DNA of 31,670 bases, from the NCBI GenBank assembly GCA_964058805.1, contig CAXKVV010001646.1:1-31670 (forward strand), read 5' to 3'. This DNA is from Schoenoplectus triqueter. Its lineage: Eukaryota > Streptophyta > Magnoliopsida > Poales > Cyperaceae. The position numbers and the translations under genes were made by a program. The notes under the pieces are model-generated. The model ran no database searches and was not told the origin of the DNA. It was given only the letters and a program-made list of their open reading frames with translations. Positions 11,128 to 20,925 of this stretch are shown here, one piece after another (the first letter of the stretch is position 1; the number at the start of each line of letters is the position of its first letter).

Positions 11128-11521
11128 GGCTATGGTGCTTCGCGAAGCACAAAATCTCCTGTGCTTCGCGCCCGTATCTCGAATTTGAAAGTTCAAATGG
11201 GCAATCCAAACTATTGAACATGATATTCATATTGAAATATCTTTGGAGATCAAATTTTATATATTTTTTATTTTTTTATTATTTTTTAGATGGATACAAA
11301 ATTACTAGTTTTGGATGATACAGAAATCGTTAGATCAACAAACTTTGTACTCATTTAACAAATAGTAAAAAAAAATTAAAAAAATATATAAAATTTGATA
11401 TCCAAAGATATTTCAATATGAAGATCATGTTCAATGATTTGGATCGGCCATTTGAACTTTTAAATTTGAGATATTGACGCGAAGCATGAGAGGTTTTGTG
11501 CTTCGTGAAGCACCAAAGCCT
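11128..11521. mobile_element. Foldback MITE, family D, copy 1
   Basis: The left arm begins ggctatggtgcttcgcgaag and the right arm ends cttcgtgaagcaccaaagcc, its inverted counterpart. Arms of about 150 bp include ttcaatatgaag/cttcatattgaa-like blocks. A second small palindrome (gcttcgcgaagc) lies within the ends. Flanked by (TA)n(GA)n on the left and (TA)n on the right. Confidence 0.84.
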
Positions 11522-11553
11522 CACTATATATATATATATACAGAGAGAGAAAA

Positions 11554-11967
11554 GTAAAACTAATATACTTCTAGGAGCATGAAGCCTCTTCGTGCTCTTA
11601 ACTGAACAACCATATCTAAATATCTCTGAACTTTGATTTATTTGTCTCAATAAATTCTTTATATAAAAATTATGGGATATATTTTTTTTAATTTTTAGAT
11701 TTTCTTAAGTGTTTGTTTTAGATTTTTAAAATAGCTTATTTTTATATGTAAATATTGATTATTTTATTATCATTTTAAGTTTATCTTAAAAAATATGAAA
11801 TAGATACTTTTAAAACTCAAAAAATAATAATTTTTAGTATCCCATAAGATTTTGATGTAAATAATTTATTGAGAGAGAAAAAAATAAAATTTGGAGATGA
11901 TTAGACATATTTTTGAGTTAAGAGTACGGAGAGGCCTCGGTGTTTTTCGGAGCACCCTAGTTTTACT
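11554..11967. mobile_element. Foldback MITE, family A', copy
   Basis: The left terminus agtaaaactaatatacttc and the right terminus ending ctagttttact are imperfect inverted repeats. Inner arms include the tttatataaaaat/gggata core and its inverted copy near 11840-11860. Flanked by (TA)n(GA)n on the left and (TA)n on the right. Confidence 0.75.
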
Positions 11968-11970
11968 CTT

Positions 11971-11974
<4 letters not shown>

Positions 11975-12006
<32 letters not shown>
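11975..12006. repeat. (TA)n tract
   Basis: About 32 bases of alternating TA between two foldback elements. Confidence 0.95.
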
Positions 12007-12009
<3 letters not shown>

Positions 12010-12406
12010 TAATGCTATGGTGCTTCGCGAAGTAAAAAAAAATTGTGCTTCGCGTCCGTATCTCGAATTTAAAAGTTCAAACGGCCGATCCAAACCATTG
12101 AGCATCATCTTCATATTGAAATATCCTTGGAGATCAAAATTTATATTTTTTTTGAATTTTTTTGATATTTTTTAGATGGGTACAAAGTCGCTTGTTTTGG
12201 ATGGTGCAGAAATCTTTAGATCAATAAACTTTGTACCCATCTAAAAAATAACAAAAAAATTCAAAAAAATATAAAATTTGATCTCCAAGGATATTTCAAT
12301 ATGAAGATGATGTTCAACGGTTTGCATCGGCCGTTTGAACTTTTAAATTCGAGATACGGATGCGAAGCACAAAAGATTTTTTGCTTCGCGAAGCACCATA
12401 GCATTA

Positions 12407-12410
<4 letters not shown>
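12006..12410. mobile_element. Foldback MITE, family D, copy 2
   Basis: The best preserved copy: agagtaatgctatggtgctt at the left and its exact complement ending at 12410. The arms are near-identical inverted repeats for ~150 bp around a small loop near 12200. Flanked on both sides by (TA)n. Confidence 0.9.

Positions 12411-12468
<58 letters not shown>
12411..12468. repeat. (TA)n(GA)n tract
   Basis: Forty bases of alternating TA (12411-12450) followed by about 18 bases of GA, separating a family D from a family C element. Confidence 0.95.
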
Positions 12469-12822
12469 GAAGGCTAAAATACAATGCGTTGCACGGACGC
12501 ACCCGTGCACCGCGTTAAAATCTCAAAATTTAAGTTAAAAATGATCGATCCAAACCGTTAAATTTATTCTTCATATCAAATTCTTGAAGAAAATTAAATT
12601 TTATATTTTATTTTAAATTTTTTTATTATTTTTTGGTAAGAGATAGTTGTTTGATTTAAGAAATTTAGATCGTCTAATAGTGATGATTTTCTTCCTACCA
12701 AAAAAATAGCAAAAAATTCAAAAAATATATTGAACGGTTCGGATCGATCATTTTTAACTTGAAATTTAAGATTTTGACGTGGTGTATGGATGCATCCGTG
12801 CAACGCGTTGTATTTTACATTC

Positions 12823-12823
<1 letters not shown>
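12468..12823. mobile_element. Foldback MITE, family C, copy 2
   Basis: Begins ggaaggctaaaatacaatgc and ends in the inverted counterpart (gttgtattttacattcc). Arms share the cgtgcaccgcg/cgtgcaacgcg and gatcgatc blocks with the copy at 10697-11084. Flanked by (GA)n on the left and (CT)n(TA)n on the right. Confidence 0.82.

Positions 12824-12877
<54 letters not shown>
12824..12877. repeat. (CT)n(TA)n(GA)n palindromic microsatellite
   Basis: A CT run, a TA run (12842-12859) and a GA run form a symmetrical hairpin-capable tract exactly between family C and family D elements. Confidence 0.92.
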
Positions 12878-12878
<1 letters not shown>

Positions 12879-13301
12879 TAATGCTATGGTGCTTCGCGAA
12901 GCAAAAAATCTTTTGTGCTTCGCGAAGCAAAAAATCTTTTGTGCTTCGCGTCCGTATCTCGAATTTAAAAGTTCAAACGGCCGATCCAAACCATTGAACA
13001 TCATCTTCATATTGAAATATCCTTGGAGATCAAATTTTATATTTTTTTGAATTTTTTTGATATTTTTTAGATGGGTACAAAGTTTGTTAATCTAAAGATT
13101 TCTGCACCATCCAAAACAAACGACTTTGTATCCATCTAAAAAATATCAAAAAAATTCAAAAAAATATAAAATTTGATCTCCAAGGATATTTCAATATGAA
13201 GATGATGCTCAACGGTTTGGATCAGCCATTTGAACTTTTAAATTCGAGATACGGACGCGAAGCACAAATTTTTTTTTACTTCGTGAAGCACCATAGCATT
13301 A

Positions 13302-13305
<4 letters not shown>
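12875..13305. mobile_element. Foldback MITE, family D, copy 3
   Basis: The terminal repeats agagtaatgctatggtgctt (left) and its complement (right end 13305) match copy 2. The left arm contains a perfect 26-bp tandem duplication (12891-12916 and 12917-12942) that includes the gcttcgcgaagc palindrome. The right arm has no such duplication. Confidence 0.88.

Positions 13306-13333
<28 letters not shown>
13306..13333. repeat. (TA)n tract
   Basis: Alternating TA between family D copy 3 and the next family A' element. Confidence 0.95.
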
Positions 13334-13337
<4 letters not shown>

Positions 13338-13741
13338 AAACTAGCGTGCTCCTATGAGCACTGAGCTCTTCCGTGATCCTAGCTCAAAAAAATACATCAA
13401 ATAATTTCTAAATTTTGATTTATCAATTTCATTAAATTTTTCATATAAAAATCTTATGGGATACAAAAATTTTGGGTGTTTCAAATTTTTTAAGTCGCTC
13501 TTTTTTTAATTTTTTAAAATTATCTCTAAAATAATAATAAAATATTTAATTTTTGTATGTTATTTTCAAAAATTAAAAACAGTGACTTAAATATGATAAT
13601 ATTCTAAATTTTTGTATCCCATAAGGTTTAAATATGAAGAATTTAATGAGAGTGGTAAATCAAAATTTAGATATCATTTGATATACTTTTTTATATAGAA
13701 TCACAAAAGTGTTATGTACTCTTTAGAGTATGCTAGTTTTG
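13334..13741. mobile_element. Foldback MITE, family A', copy
   Basis: The left end agtaaaactagcgtgctcct is inverted at the right end (agagtatgctagttttga). Inner arms include gggatacaaaaattttgggt and the inverted tttttgtatccc. It ends the 3-kb MITE chain. Confidence 0.78.
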
Positions 13742-14955
13742 ATGTACTTTTTATATACCCTATCATCTTATTATCCTACAGAAAAAGGAAAATAACATGG
13801 AGATGTTGTAGGTAATGTTATCGACTTTATTATTCACGTTAGCAGATCGAATTAGTATGCATTACAATAACTTCATTATTATGTAATGTATTTCGTACAC
13901 AACTTTATTGTTCAACATAAATACAGCTAATATGAATAAACTCATTTTAAGATAAATAATGAAAATACTATAAAAAATGTGCTGCGTAATAAAATTGTTA
14001 ACATATACATTAACTCATTTAACATGAATATATCGACTTATACATCATATCAAATGAATTCCCATATAAAATGAAAGTTACTGTTTAATGTTGATTGACC
14101 ACATTTGGGTTGGTGCGTTGAGCATATATCTCTTTATTAATATGCATCCCGAATAAAACCGTATTTATAAAATAATAAACATTCTCTTAGAGATGGTAAA
14201 ATTTGACCTGACCTGAAAAACCCGCTCAGATTCGTATGCAATCCGATTTCATATACATGATTTCAAATCATACATATGCAAGGATTGAATTTATATTTAT
14301 TTTACAAATTTTTAGCGAGACAATTAGATACCCATTGAGATTACTCAAAGTCGATAATTTTAAGTTCGTTAATTATGACTAGATTATTAAAAATATAGGT
14401 GACGGAATTAAAAAAAATGCTTTGTCAATTTATATACATATACACATGACCAATTAAAACTTCTTCAGCAATTTTATCAACAGTTTTAATAATAAGGTAT
14501 GTTTTGATTTAATGGGAGTATACTGCACAACGAAAGATAGCTAATCAGATCAGCTTAATCATAATTTAACCAACCCTATGTTTGTATATAAATCATAAAT
14601 AGAATAAAATAATAAATTTAATTACCATTGCTTGATGTTTCCAACCTTTAAACCAAACTCTTGTCAATATAGCATCGGCAATATATGGGCATTAATTTAT
14701 TTTTTGCTTCCGGATACAACTTCATCAGACTTAATCATTTTCTTTATATTATTTGTATTACATTGACATTCATTACGCATGTATTTTCTTTAAAGATACG
14801 CATGAAACTGAAGACTCAAGGTTTTTTAATAATATGCATACATAAAGCTTATCACTTAAATATATCAAGCAGTTTAAAATGAAACTTGTCCTGCATTCAT
14901 GTCGTTGCCTGAGCGGTACTATATATATACTCCTTACCACAGTCGATGTCATGCC
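13742..14955. other. Intergenic AT-rich DNA
   Basis: No coding exon, RNA gene or clear repeat was recognised. A TATA-like actatatatatact lies near 14918, about 35 bases before the candidate exon at 14956. Confidence 0.4.
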
Positions 14956-15037
14956 ATGGAAGATCAATCAATATATTTGTATTCTCTGTTTCCTGCAATC
15001 TTGTTTTTTCCTATTTTTTCGTCCCCTCTTCAGCAAG
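14956..15037 (+). pseudogene. Possible orphan first exon
   Basis: An ATG in a good context (gccATGG) follows a TATA-like run by ~35 bp. It opens a frame reading MEDQSIYLYSLFPAILF and then a Phe/Pro/Ser-rich hydrophobic stretch, like a membrane anchor or signal peptide. A donor-like CAAG|GTGAGC follows at about 15038. A dispersed repeat starts within ~15 bp and no downstream exon was found, so it is either a stranded first exon or chance. I do not recognise the protein. Confidence 0.2.
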
Positions 15038-15049
15038 GTGAGCTGTATA

Positions 15050-15465
15050 GATGCAGAATTTTAATTTTGGGGGTCAATAATTAGATTGTAATATTTTATT
15101 GGGTTCAAACTCATTAACTAATTGGGTACTAAATAAAAAAATCAATAATTTAATATATATTTTTATCTAATAAAAAATTATGAAAATAATATATATTTTT
15201 ATATATTAAAATAATAAAAAATAATACTCAAAATAATAAATAATTATGCAGATGAAGAAAATTTTTGTTTACGGACTTCATATTTTAGAACTTTTGAACA
15301 ATTTTTTCATTGTTCACGGTACTAAATATTTTTTTCTCAATAAAAATTAATCAGACAATCCAGAGGGGGTCAGAAATTAATTTCAGAGAGAGTCAGATTC
15401 GCAAAATCATAACCTAAAATCACTATTTTTCAAAATTCAGAGGCCCTATGTAAATCCGCCCATGT
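15050..15465. mobile_element. Dispersed TIR-like repeat, GGGCGGAT family, copy 1
   Basis: Shares ordered blocks with 22827-23215 and 30945-31290: atgcagaatttta, ttattgggttcaaa, cattaactaatt, tctaataaaaaa, tactaaatatttttt, ctcaataaa and aatcagacaatccagaggg. The right end (aaatccgccca) is a degenerate complement of the gggcgga left end seen in copy 3, suggesting a TIR transposon fragment. Confidence 0.6.
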
Positions 15466-15471
15466 GTGTGT

Positions 15472-15889
15472 GGGTGACAATGAGTCGGTATGGATTGGGT
15501 CATATTATTTTATTATTATTTTTGACCTGACCCGATTAAATTCGGGTCAAAAAATCTTGATCCATACCCGACCCGACCCGACCGACGGGTCATGGGTCAA
15601 CCCGACCTGTGTAAAATAATTAAATATTTATTAATTATTTTTATATAATTTTAAGTAATAAAATATTAATTAATTTATAATTAATCTTAATTAGTATATA
15701 ATTAGTGTATATTTAAGCTTTAATTAGTACTAAATCACAAAATTACTTTAAAAATTATAATTAATCGGGTCGGATCGGGTTGTCCCGAGCCCGACCCTAC
15801 CCGATTCAGGTCAAAAAATTAAATCCATACCCGACCCATATATCTTTGGGTCATGTCGGGTCGGGTCGGGTCAATGATTGACACCCCTA
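15472..15889. mobile_element. hAT-like MITE, GGGTGTCAA family, copy 2 (inverted)
   Basis: Right terminus ...attgacacccct is intact and the left terminus (gggtgacaatgag) is degenerate. The AT-rich core is the inverted homologue of 3309-3700. No target duplication could be seen. Confidence 0.68.
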
Positions 15890-15898
15890 ATATATATA

Positions 15899-16274
15899 GA
15901 GTGAGCCTAATATATGATGTTTTGTGAAGCACAAAACCTTTCGTGCTTCGTGTACGTATCTCCAATGTAAAAGTTTGGACATAATTTTCATATTGAAATA
16001 TTTTTGGAGATGAATTTTTAAAATTTTTTTTTATTTTTTAGATGAGTGAAAAAATTACTAGTATTGAATGGTGCAGAAATCATTAGATCAGCATACTTTG
16101 TATCCATCTAAAAGATAGAAAAAAAATTTCAAAAAAAAATAAAGTTAAATCTCCAAATATATTTCAATATGAAGATCATGTTCAATGGTTTAGATCGGTC
16201 GTTTGAAATTTTAAATTTGAGATACAAACACGAAGTATGGAAGATTTTATATTTAATGAAGCATCATAACCTCA
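15899..16274. mobile_element. Foldback MITE, family D, degenerate copy 4
   Basis: The left end (ttttgtgaagcacaaaacc) and right end (gaagcatcataacctc) are degenerate versions of the family D ends. The inner aatatttttggaga and ttcaatatgaagatcatg blocks are retained. Followed by (TA)n(GA)n. Confidence 0.68.
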
Positions 16275-16308
<34 letters not shown>

Positions 16309-16692
16309 TAAAGATACCATAAGCTTAAGCTCACGGAGCCCTTCCGTGAGCTTAACTCAAAAAGTATATTAAATCATATACAAATTTTAATTTATCATGC
16401 TTATTAAAAAATTTATATGAAAATCTTATGGGATTCAAAAATTTGAAGTGTTTTGAGTTTTTTAAGTCATGGTTTTTAATTTTATAAAATCAACTCTAAT
16501 AATAATAATAAAATATTCAATGTTTGAATATCATTTTTGAAAATTAAAAACGGTGACTTAAAAAACTCAAAACACTCTAATCTTTTGTATCCTATAAGAT
16601 TTTCATATAAAGATTTTAGTGAGCATGATAAATTAAAATTTAGAGATAATTTGATGTATTTATTTTTTAGCTCACAAAAGGCCTCCTCATTA
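16309..16692. mobile_element. Foldback MITE, family A, copy 2 (right end truncated)
   Basis: Starts gtaaagataccataagctta just after (TA)n(GA)n and shares the ctcacgga...ttccgtgag stem and inner arms with 5637-6016. The right arm stops matching near 16690, so the distal terminus is lost or diverged. Confidence 0.7.
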
Positions 16693-16744
16693 TTTTGGTT
16701 CTAAGTCTAATCCAATCCATAGGAGATGGCGCAGTAGCTAGGTA

Positions 16745-17000
16745 TAGTCCATAAGAGCTCGACCCTTAAACTCAGGTTTTATCTAGTACTTGAAAAAATC
16801 CGACTCTTACCTATGTCTCATAAGTTCGGCATAACCATTTCTAATAGTAAGGATCGAATTTCTCAAGGACTGAGCTCAAATTTTAAAAAATAAATTCTTC
16901 TGACTTGACTCTTATCAAACTCGGCACTTAGCTGACTCTTTTCATATTATTTCTTTAATATTTTATATTATATATTATATATTAATTACACTTGAAAAAC
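16745..17000. repeat. Diverged repeat, partner of 22165-22375
   Basis: Shared ordered motifs are tttctaatagtaag, cttatcaaa, gactctt and, most clearly, tctttaatattttatattat followed by a tattaattacacttgaaaa-type tail. Direct orientation. Identity of the element is unknown. Confidence 0.5.
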
Positions 17001-17922
17001 CTCCTCCTTGGACCTTTTATATGACGTTTAAGAAACCTCGTCTCTGTGGGTTTTTGTCCTTTTCCATTCGTAAGGTCCTTACAACAAAATTCCGATCGTT
17101 TCTTCACCCCCTTTCCTCCACCCATTCCGACCTTCTCTGTAGAGATTCAGATTCCTCAATGGTGTCCAACAGTGGCGTGAAAGTGCACATAGGGAACGGA
17201 TCCTGGTGTTGTTGAGGAGGTGGCACTGGTGGTCCCGGACCTTCCGAGTGTGGTTCATAGGGATGACTTCATGCTCCATGATGATATTCCTCAACACCTT
17301 CTTCACCTACCGTACACAGCTGCTCACCATCTCGGCCATCCTCATGCAGATCGCGGTGCTCCCGATCAGAAGGTTCCTGGTGACCGTGCTCCCAAAGAAG
17401 GAGGTGAAGCTTTGGGGCAATTGGGGGTTCAACCTAAACCCGGGCCCATTCAACATCAAGGAGCATGTGATAATAATGATTTTTGCAAATTGCTGCGTTT
17501 CATTTGGTGGAGGCGATGCATACTCCATTGGCACCATTACAGTCATGAAGGTGTATTATAAGCAGAGCTTGAGCTTCCTGTGCGCTCTCCTCATTGTTCT
17601 CACCACTCAGGTGCTTTCAGTTGTTTAATTTATTTTCCTTCCAGTTCTTAAATTCTTCTTTGTTCCCCTTACTTTCTTTGTGTTTCTGATGATGTCTTGT
17701 TAATTTGAAATTCCAAGAACAAGCATGGAATTTTGGAAGAGAGCAGCCGTGTCACAGTCCTTGTAGTTAAGTCTTTTCAGGTCGTGATTGCATGTGAGTT
17801 GAGTAATTAATTAGTGTATATGAGAAAAAGACTAGAGAATATTTATTTACGTGGGGCTAATCACCAGTAATTGTTGATTAAATCCATTAATTTGATCGTT
17901 TCAAAACGGGTCGGCAGATGTA

Positions 17923-18551
17923 AGGATGGCAATTTAGTCCGAGGGTGGACTCGTCTGGACCTGTTCTGGCCCGATGTCAACCCGCCCGGCCATCCTACGA
18001 GCTGAGATAGATACGAATTTGGGATTAAACCCGCCCGCCTAGACATCTTGATATCTTTTTAGTCTTATCTTTTAACTCAAAAATCCAATCAATACAAAAA
18101 TAATTTCTCTAAAATCATGATAATTATATTTATTTTTTTATATTTTGAGATCTTTCAAAAATAGAACATATCAATCTCAAAAATTCATATTATGAAAGTT
18201 AACCGCTGAAATATTTTAGACCTCTAGATATGTTTTTAATCATAATTTTGACATATTAAGATGAAGTAAACTTTTATAGATTCAAAACAATAAAATCTAC
18301 AACTTTGATATTTTAAGTTTTCTCAAATTCATAATCTAAGATGTTAAAAAAATAAGTTTCTCAATCGATTTAATAAAACTGCACTACAGGACGGGCTGAG
18401 TCGAGTCAGAAAAAATTAGCCTGCAGACAAAACGGACCAGAATTTTTAGACCTGGAGGTATAGACCAGATAAAATGGGTATGTGATTTTAATGGACGAAT
18501 TGAGTTACGAAATTGACGTTTTACCCGCCTACCCGGCTCATTGCCATCCCT
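17923..18551. mobile_element. hAT-like MITE, GGATGGCAAT family, in the OPT pseudogene intron
   Basis: Terminal repeats aggatggcaat (17923) and attgccatccct (to 18551) are inverted, with subterminal GC-rich pieces (cccgcccg, cctacccg) and an AT-rich core. The flanks cagatgta and ctgatgac match partially, suggesting a decayed 8-bp target duplication. Confidence 0.65.
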
Positions 18552-18638
18552 CTGATGACATATTATTGACATACATGTTTAACTTCGTACCATTAGCGTG
18601 CAATCTTGTATCATGTTTCATGTGGACCTCATACTTTT

Positions 18639-19115
18639 AGGGCTGTAAACGAGCCGAGCCGAGCTGGGCCAAGCTCGTGATTGGCTCATTAGCTTAACGA
18701 GCTGAGCCGAGCTGGCTCGTTAATTACTTCTGAGCCAAAAACTTTGGCTTGAGATCGGCTCATTAAGTTAATGAGCTAACCGAACTGGCTCATTAAGGCT
18801 CATTAAGGCTAATTTAATAATTAATAATATTTTTATGATATTTTACATTAAAATTTATATAAAAATTATTAAAATAACTAATGGCAAAATATTTCACACA
18901 ATTTAATATAATAATTTAAGTATATATCATATTATAAACTATTTATTATACTAAAAGTCCATAATAAAAATATATAAATAATAAATATTAATAATTTAAC
19001 GAGCTGAGCTGGACTAAACTCAAGCTCGGCTCATTAACTTAACGAGTTTAACGAGACAGCTTGTTAATGACTAGGTTCATTAATGAACGAGCCGATCCTA
19101 AACAAGTCACAAGGC
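18639..19115. mobile_element. hAT-like MITE, GGGCTGTAAACGAGCCGAGC family
   Basis: Begins agggctgtaaacgagccgag with repeated gagccgagc/aacgagctgagc motifs on both sides of an AT-rich core. The right terminus is degenerate (aacgagccgatcctaaacaa), so its end is approximate. Confidence 0.6.
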
Positions 19116-19700
19116 ACAATTTTTTTTGTCAGTCCTACACACTTTCTCATTTAAGCCACTATTTGGTAAAGGTTTGGCCCACAATTAAGTAGGTCCACTG
19201 ATACTGCACCGAAATCAAAATCACCACTTTCTTTGCTGAAATATTAATTACTTCAGGGCTTTATTTCATTCAGAGACTGCGAGCCTGGCTTGTTAACTTT
19301 TCCTTTTAAGGCTCATGGGCCTCTCTTTAATTTTAGCGGCTCTCTCTTTGGACAACCAACAATTCTCTGTTTTTTTTTTTTTACAAATGGAAAAAAAAAA
19401 TCGAACAATCCTCTAGGATGAAAGGAAATAATTGGAATCATTAGTTCCGAGTATCTATAAATCACTAGGATGAAAGGAACTTGTCTTCCCTAGAAAATAT
19501 TGTTTGAGCCCTGCAGGTTCTAACTTGCTATTCCATTTTATCAGAAACATTTTCATCCACCTATCTATCACTATGCACTTATGCAGCATTTAACAAAAAA
19601 GGGTTAAATAAAAATCACTTAGGGACCAAATTACAGTTGTACGGAATTGTAGGATCTATATTTTGATCATATGAGTTATAATTATCATTACTATGTGTAG
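19116..19700 (+). other. Distal part of the OPT pseudogene intron
   Basis: No exon or repeat of note beyond a 14-base motif (ctaggatgaaagga) appearing near 19412 and 19466. Ends in the acceptor tatgtgtag before 19701. Confidence 0.5.
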
Positions 19701-20015
19701 ATCATAGGATGTGGTTGGGCGGGCTTGTTAAGGAAGTTTCTGGTAGAGCCTGCTGAAATGTGGTGGCCATCTAATCTTGCTCAGGTTTCTCTCTTCTTTG
19801 TGTTCAGGTACAGGAAGCAGTGGTGGAAAAAGTACAATTATGTTCTGTCAGCAGCACTGGATGCCGGCACTGCTTTTATGGGGGTGTTGCTGTTCTTAGC
19901 ATTGCAAAACAACAATATTGACTTGAAATGGTGGGGCACTGAGATTGATCATTGTCATCTCTCTTCCAGCCCTACAGCACCAGGCATCTCAGTTAAAGGT
20001 TGCCCGGTTTTCTAA

Positions 20016-20500
20016 TTCTAACTATTTCTTTGTACTAATCAGATAGATACTGAGGGAAGTGTTTCCAAAAAAAAACGGAAAGAAATGGTGAAAGAGAAGC
20101 TTATACATGACTTCACTAAGGACTAGGGTTGTGACTTCTAAGCAATAATTCTTGTCTAAATTATATTGTTTTATTTTTCATTCCATGGAGTGGATGGAAT
20201 TGGCAAAAAGCAGATCTGGTGTGCCGAACAAAACTGAATCCACCTCTAACACAGGTTTGGACTAACCTCATAGACATAACAGACGAATAACAACATAATA
20301 ATATTATCAGACAGTACAGTGTAAAAACGAATTACTGTCATGAATTATGTGTCCAATAGAGTGCTTGAATAATCGTGCGAGTATCAAAGTTGAGGATCCG
20401 ATGGTTACAACCACCCAGCTTACCAAATTTGGTCCGGTGAGCGTTGGACCTCCTCTGCTTCTCATATATAGACGTGCTTAGTCAATGCATTACATAGCAA
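20016..20500. other. OPT pseudogene 3' region and spacer
   Basis: Noncoding, with less AT-rich stretches near 20370-20460. No gene or RNA recognised. Confidence 0.4.
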
Positions 20501-20719
20501 TTCTCTCTCTATTAGGATTCTTTTGCCATAAAAATCATGAATCATTAACTCATATTGTGCAAAAATCTCATCCAAGATTAAATATAGTCTTTATTGTATG
20601 TTTTCTCTATAATTTGGTGAATTTATAATTTAATATTAGATAAATGTGAATTTTTTTATCTTATAATATTTTAATGTTTAAATAAAAAATTCTGCTGCAA
20701 CGCGCGGGTATATAGCTAG
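20501..20719 (+). mobile_element. Short Helitron-like element
   Basis: Begins ttctctctctattagg and ends gcaacgcgcgggtatatagctag followed by T. A GC-rich near-palindrome close to a CTAG|T terminus and a TC-rich 5' end are hallmarks of nonautonomous Helitrons. The flanks A (20500) and T (20720) fit insertion between A and T. About 219 bp, no coding capacity. The 5' boundary is less certain than the 3' one. Confidence 0.5.
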
Positions 20720-20925
20720 TCTAAGAAAAAAAGTAGAGCAATTGTACTCCTAAATTATGCAGCATTTTGTGTAACAATAAAAATTAAGAGAAAATGATAA
20801 CTTCAACACAAATGACCATAGAGATAGCAACATTATTTGACGAATAACTCAATCCGATAATTGATATTAGCTCAAAAAATTAAACAAAAAATCTGAACTG
20901 TTGTAGAATCAAAACACTACGTGGT
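20720..20925 (+). repeat. Dispersed ~200-bp repeat, copy 1
   Basis: Starts tctaagaaaaaaag, then agagcaatt, aaatgaccatagagatag, aacattatttgacgaataac, tgatattagctc. The same order appears on the opposite strand at 25733-25938. Confidence 0.75.

Larger units (their letters stand above)
17159..20015 (+). pseudogene. Oligopeptide transporter (OPT family) pseudogene
   Basis: OPT proteins are large (~730-760 aa) polytopic transporters of small peptides or metal chelates. Exon 1 (to 17610) contains TFRVWFIGMTSC, NPGPFNIKEHVIIMIFAN, GGGDAYSIGTITVMK and FLCALLIVLTTQ. Exon 2 (19701-20015) continues GCGWAGLLRKFLVEPAEMWW and PSNLAQVSLF. It then passes directly into what is normally the extreme C-terminus, RKQWWKKYNYVLSAALDAG and GCPVF before the stop. 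Most of the middle of the protein, roughly 450-500 residues by family length, is absent at about 19795-19800. Near the start three frames are used: ATG 17159 with a stop at 17213-17215; EEVALVVP at 17214-17237; TFRVWF from 17239. The short acidic linker normally between the last two is missing. The 2.1-kb intron carries two repeats. Confidence 0.92.

Noticed and set aside
10987..13050. Several open frames of 60-138 codons in the 11-13 kb region
   Set aside because: All lie in MITE arms and TA/GA tracts (Ser-Leu and Tyr-Ile repeats) and appear in mirrored pairs on both strands, as expected from inverted repeats.
10697..13741. Regularly spaced repeats considered as a CRISPR array
   Set aside because: The repeats are 350-430-bp foldback transposons in eukaryotic DNA, not short direct repeats with unique spacers.
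17079..17546. Minus-strand open frames across the OPT exon
   Set aside because: They are shadows of the plus-strand OPT coding sequence, which has clear family similarity.
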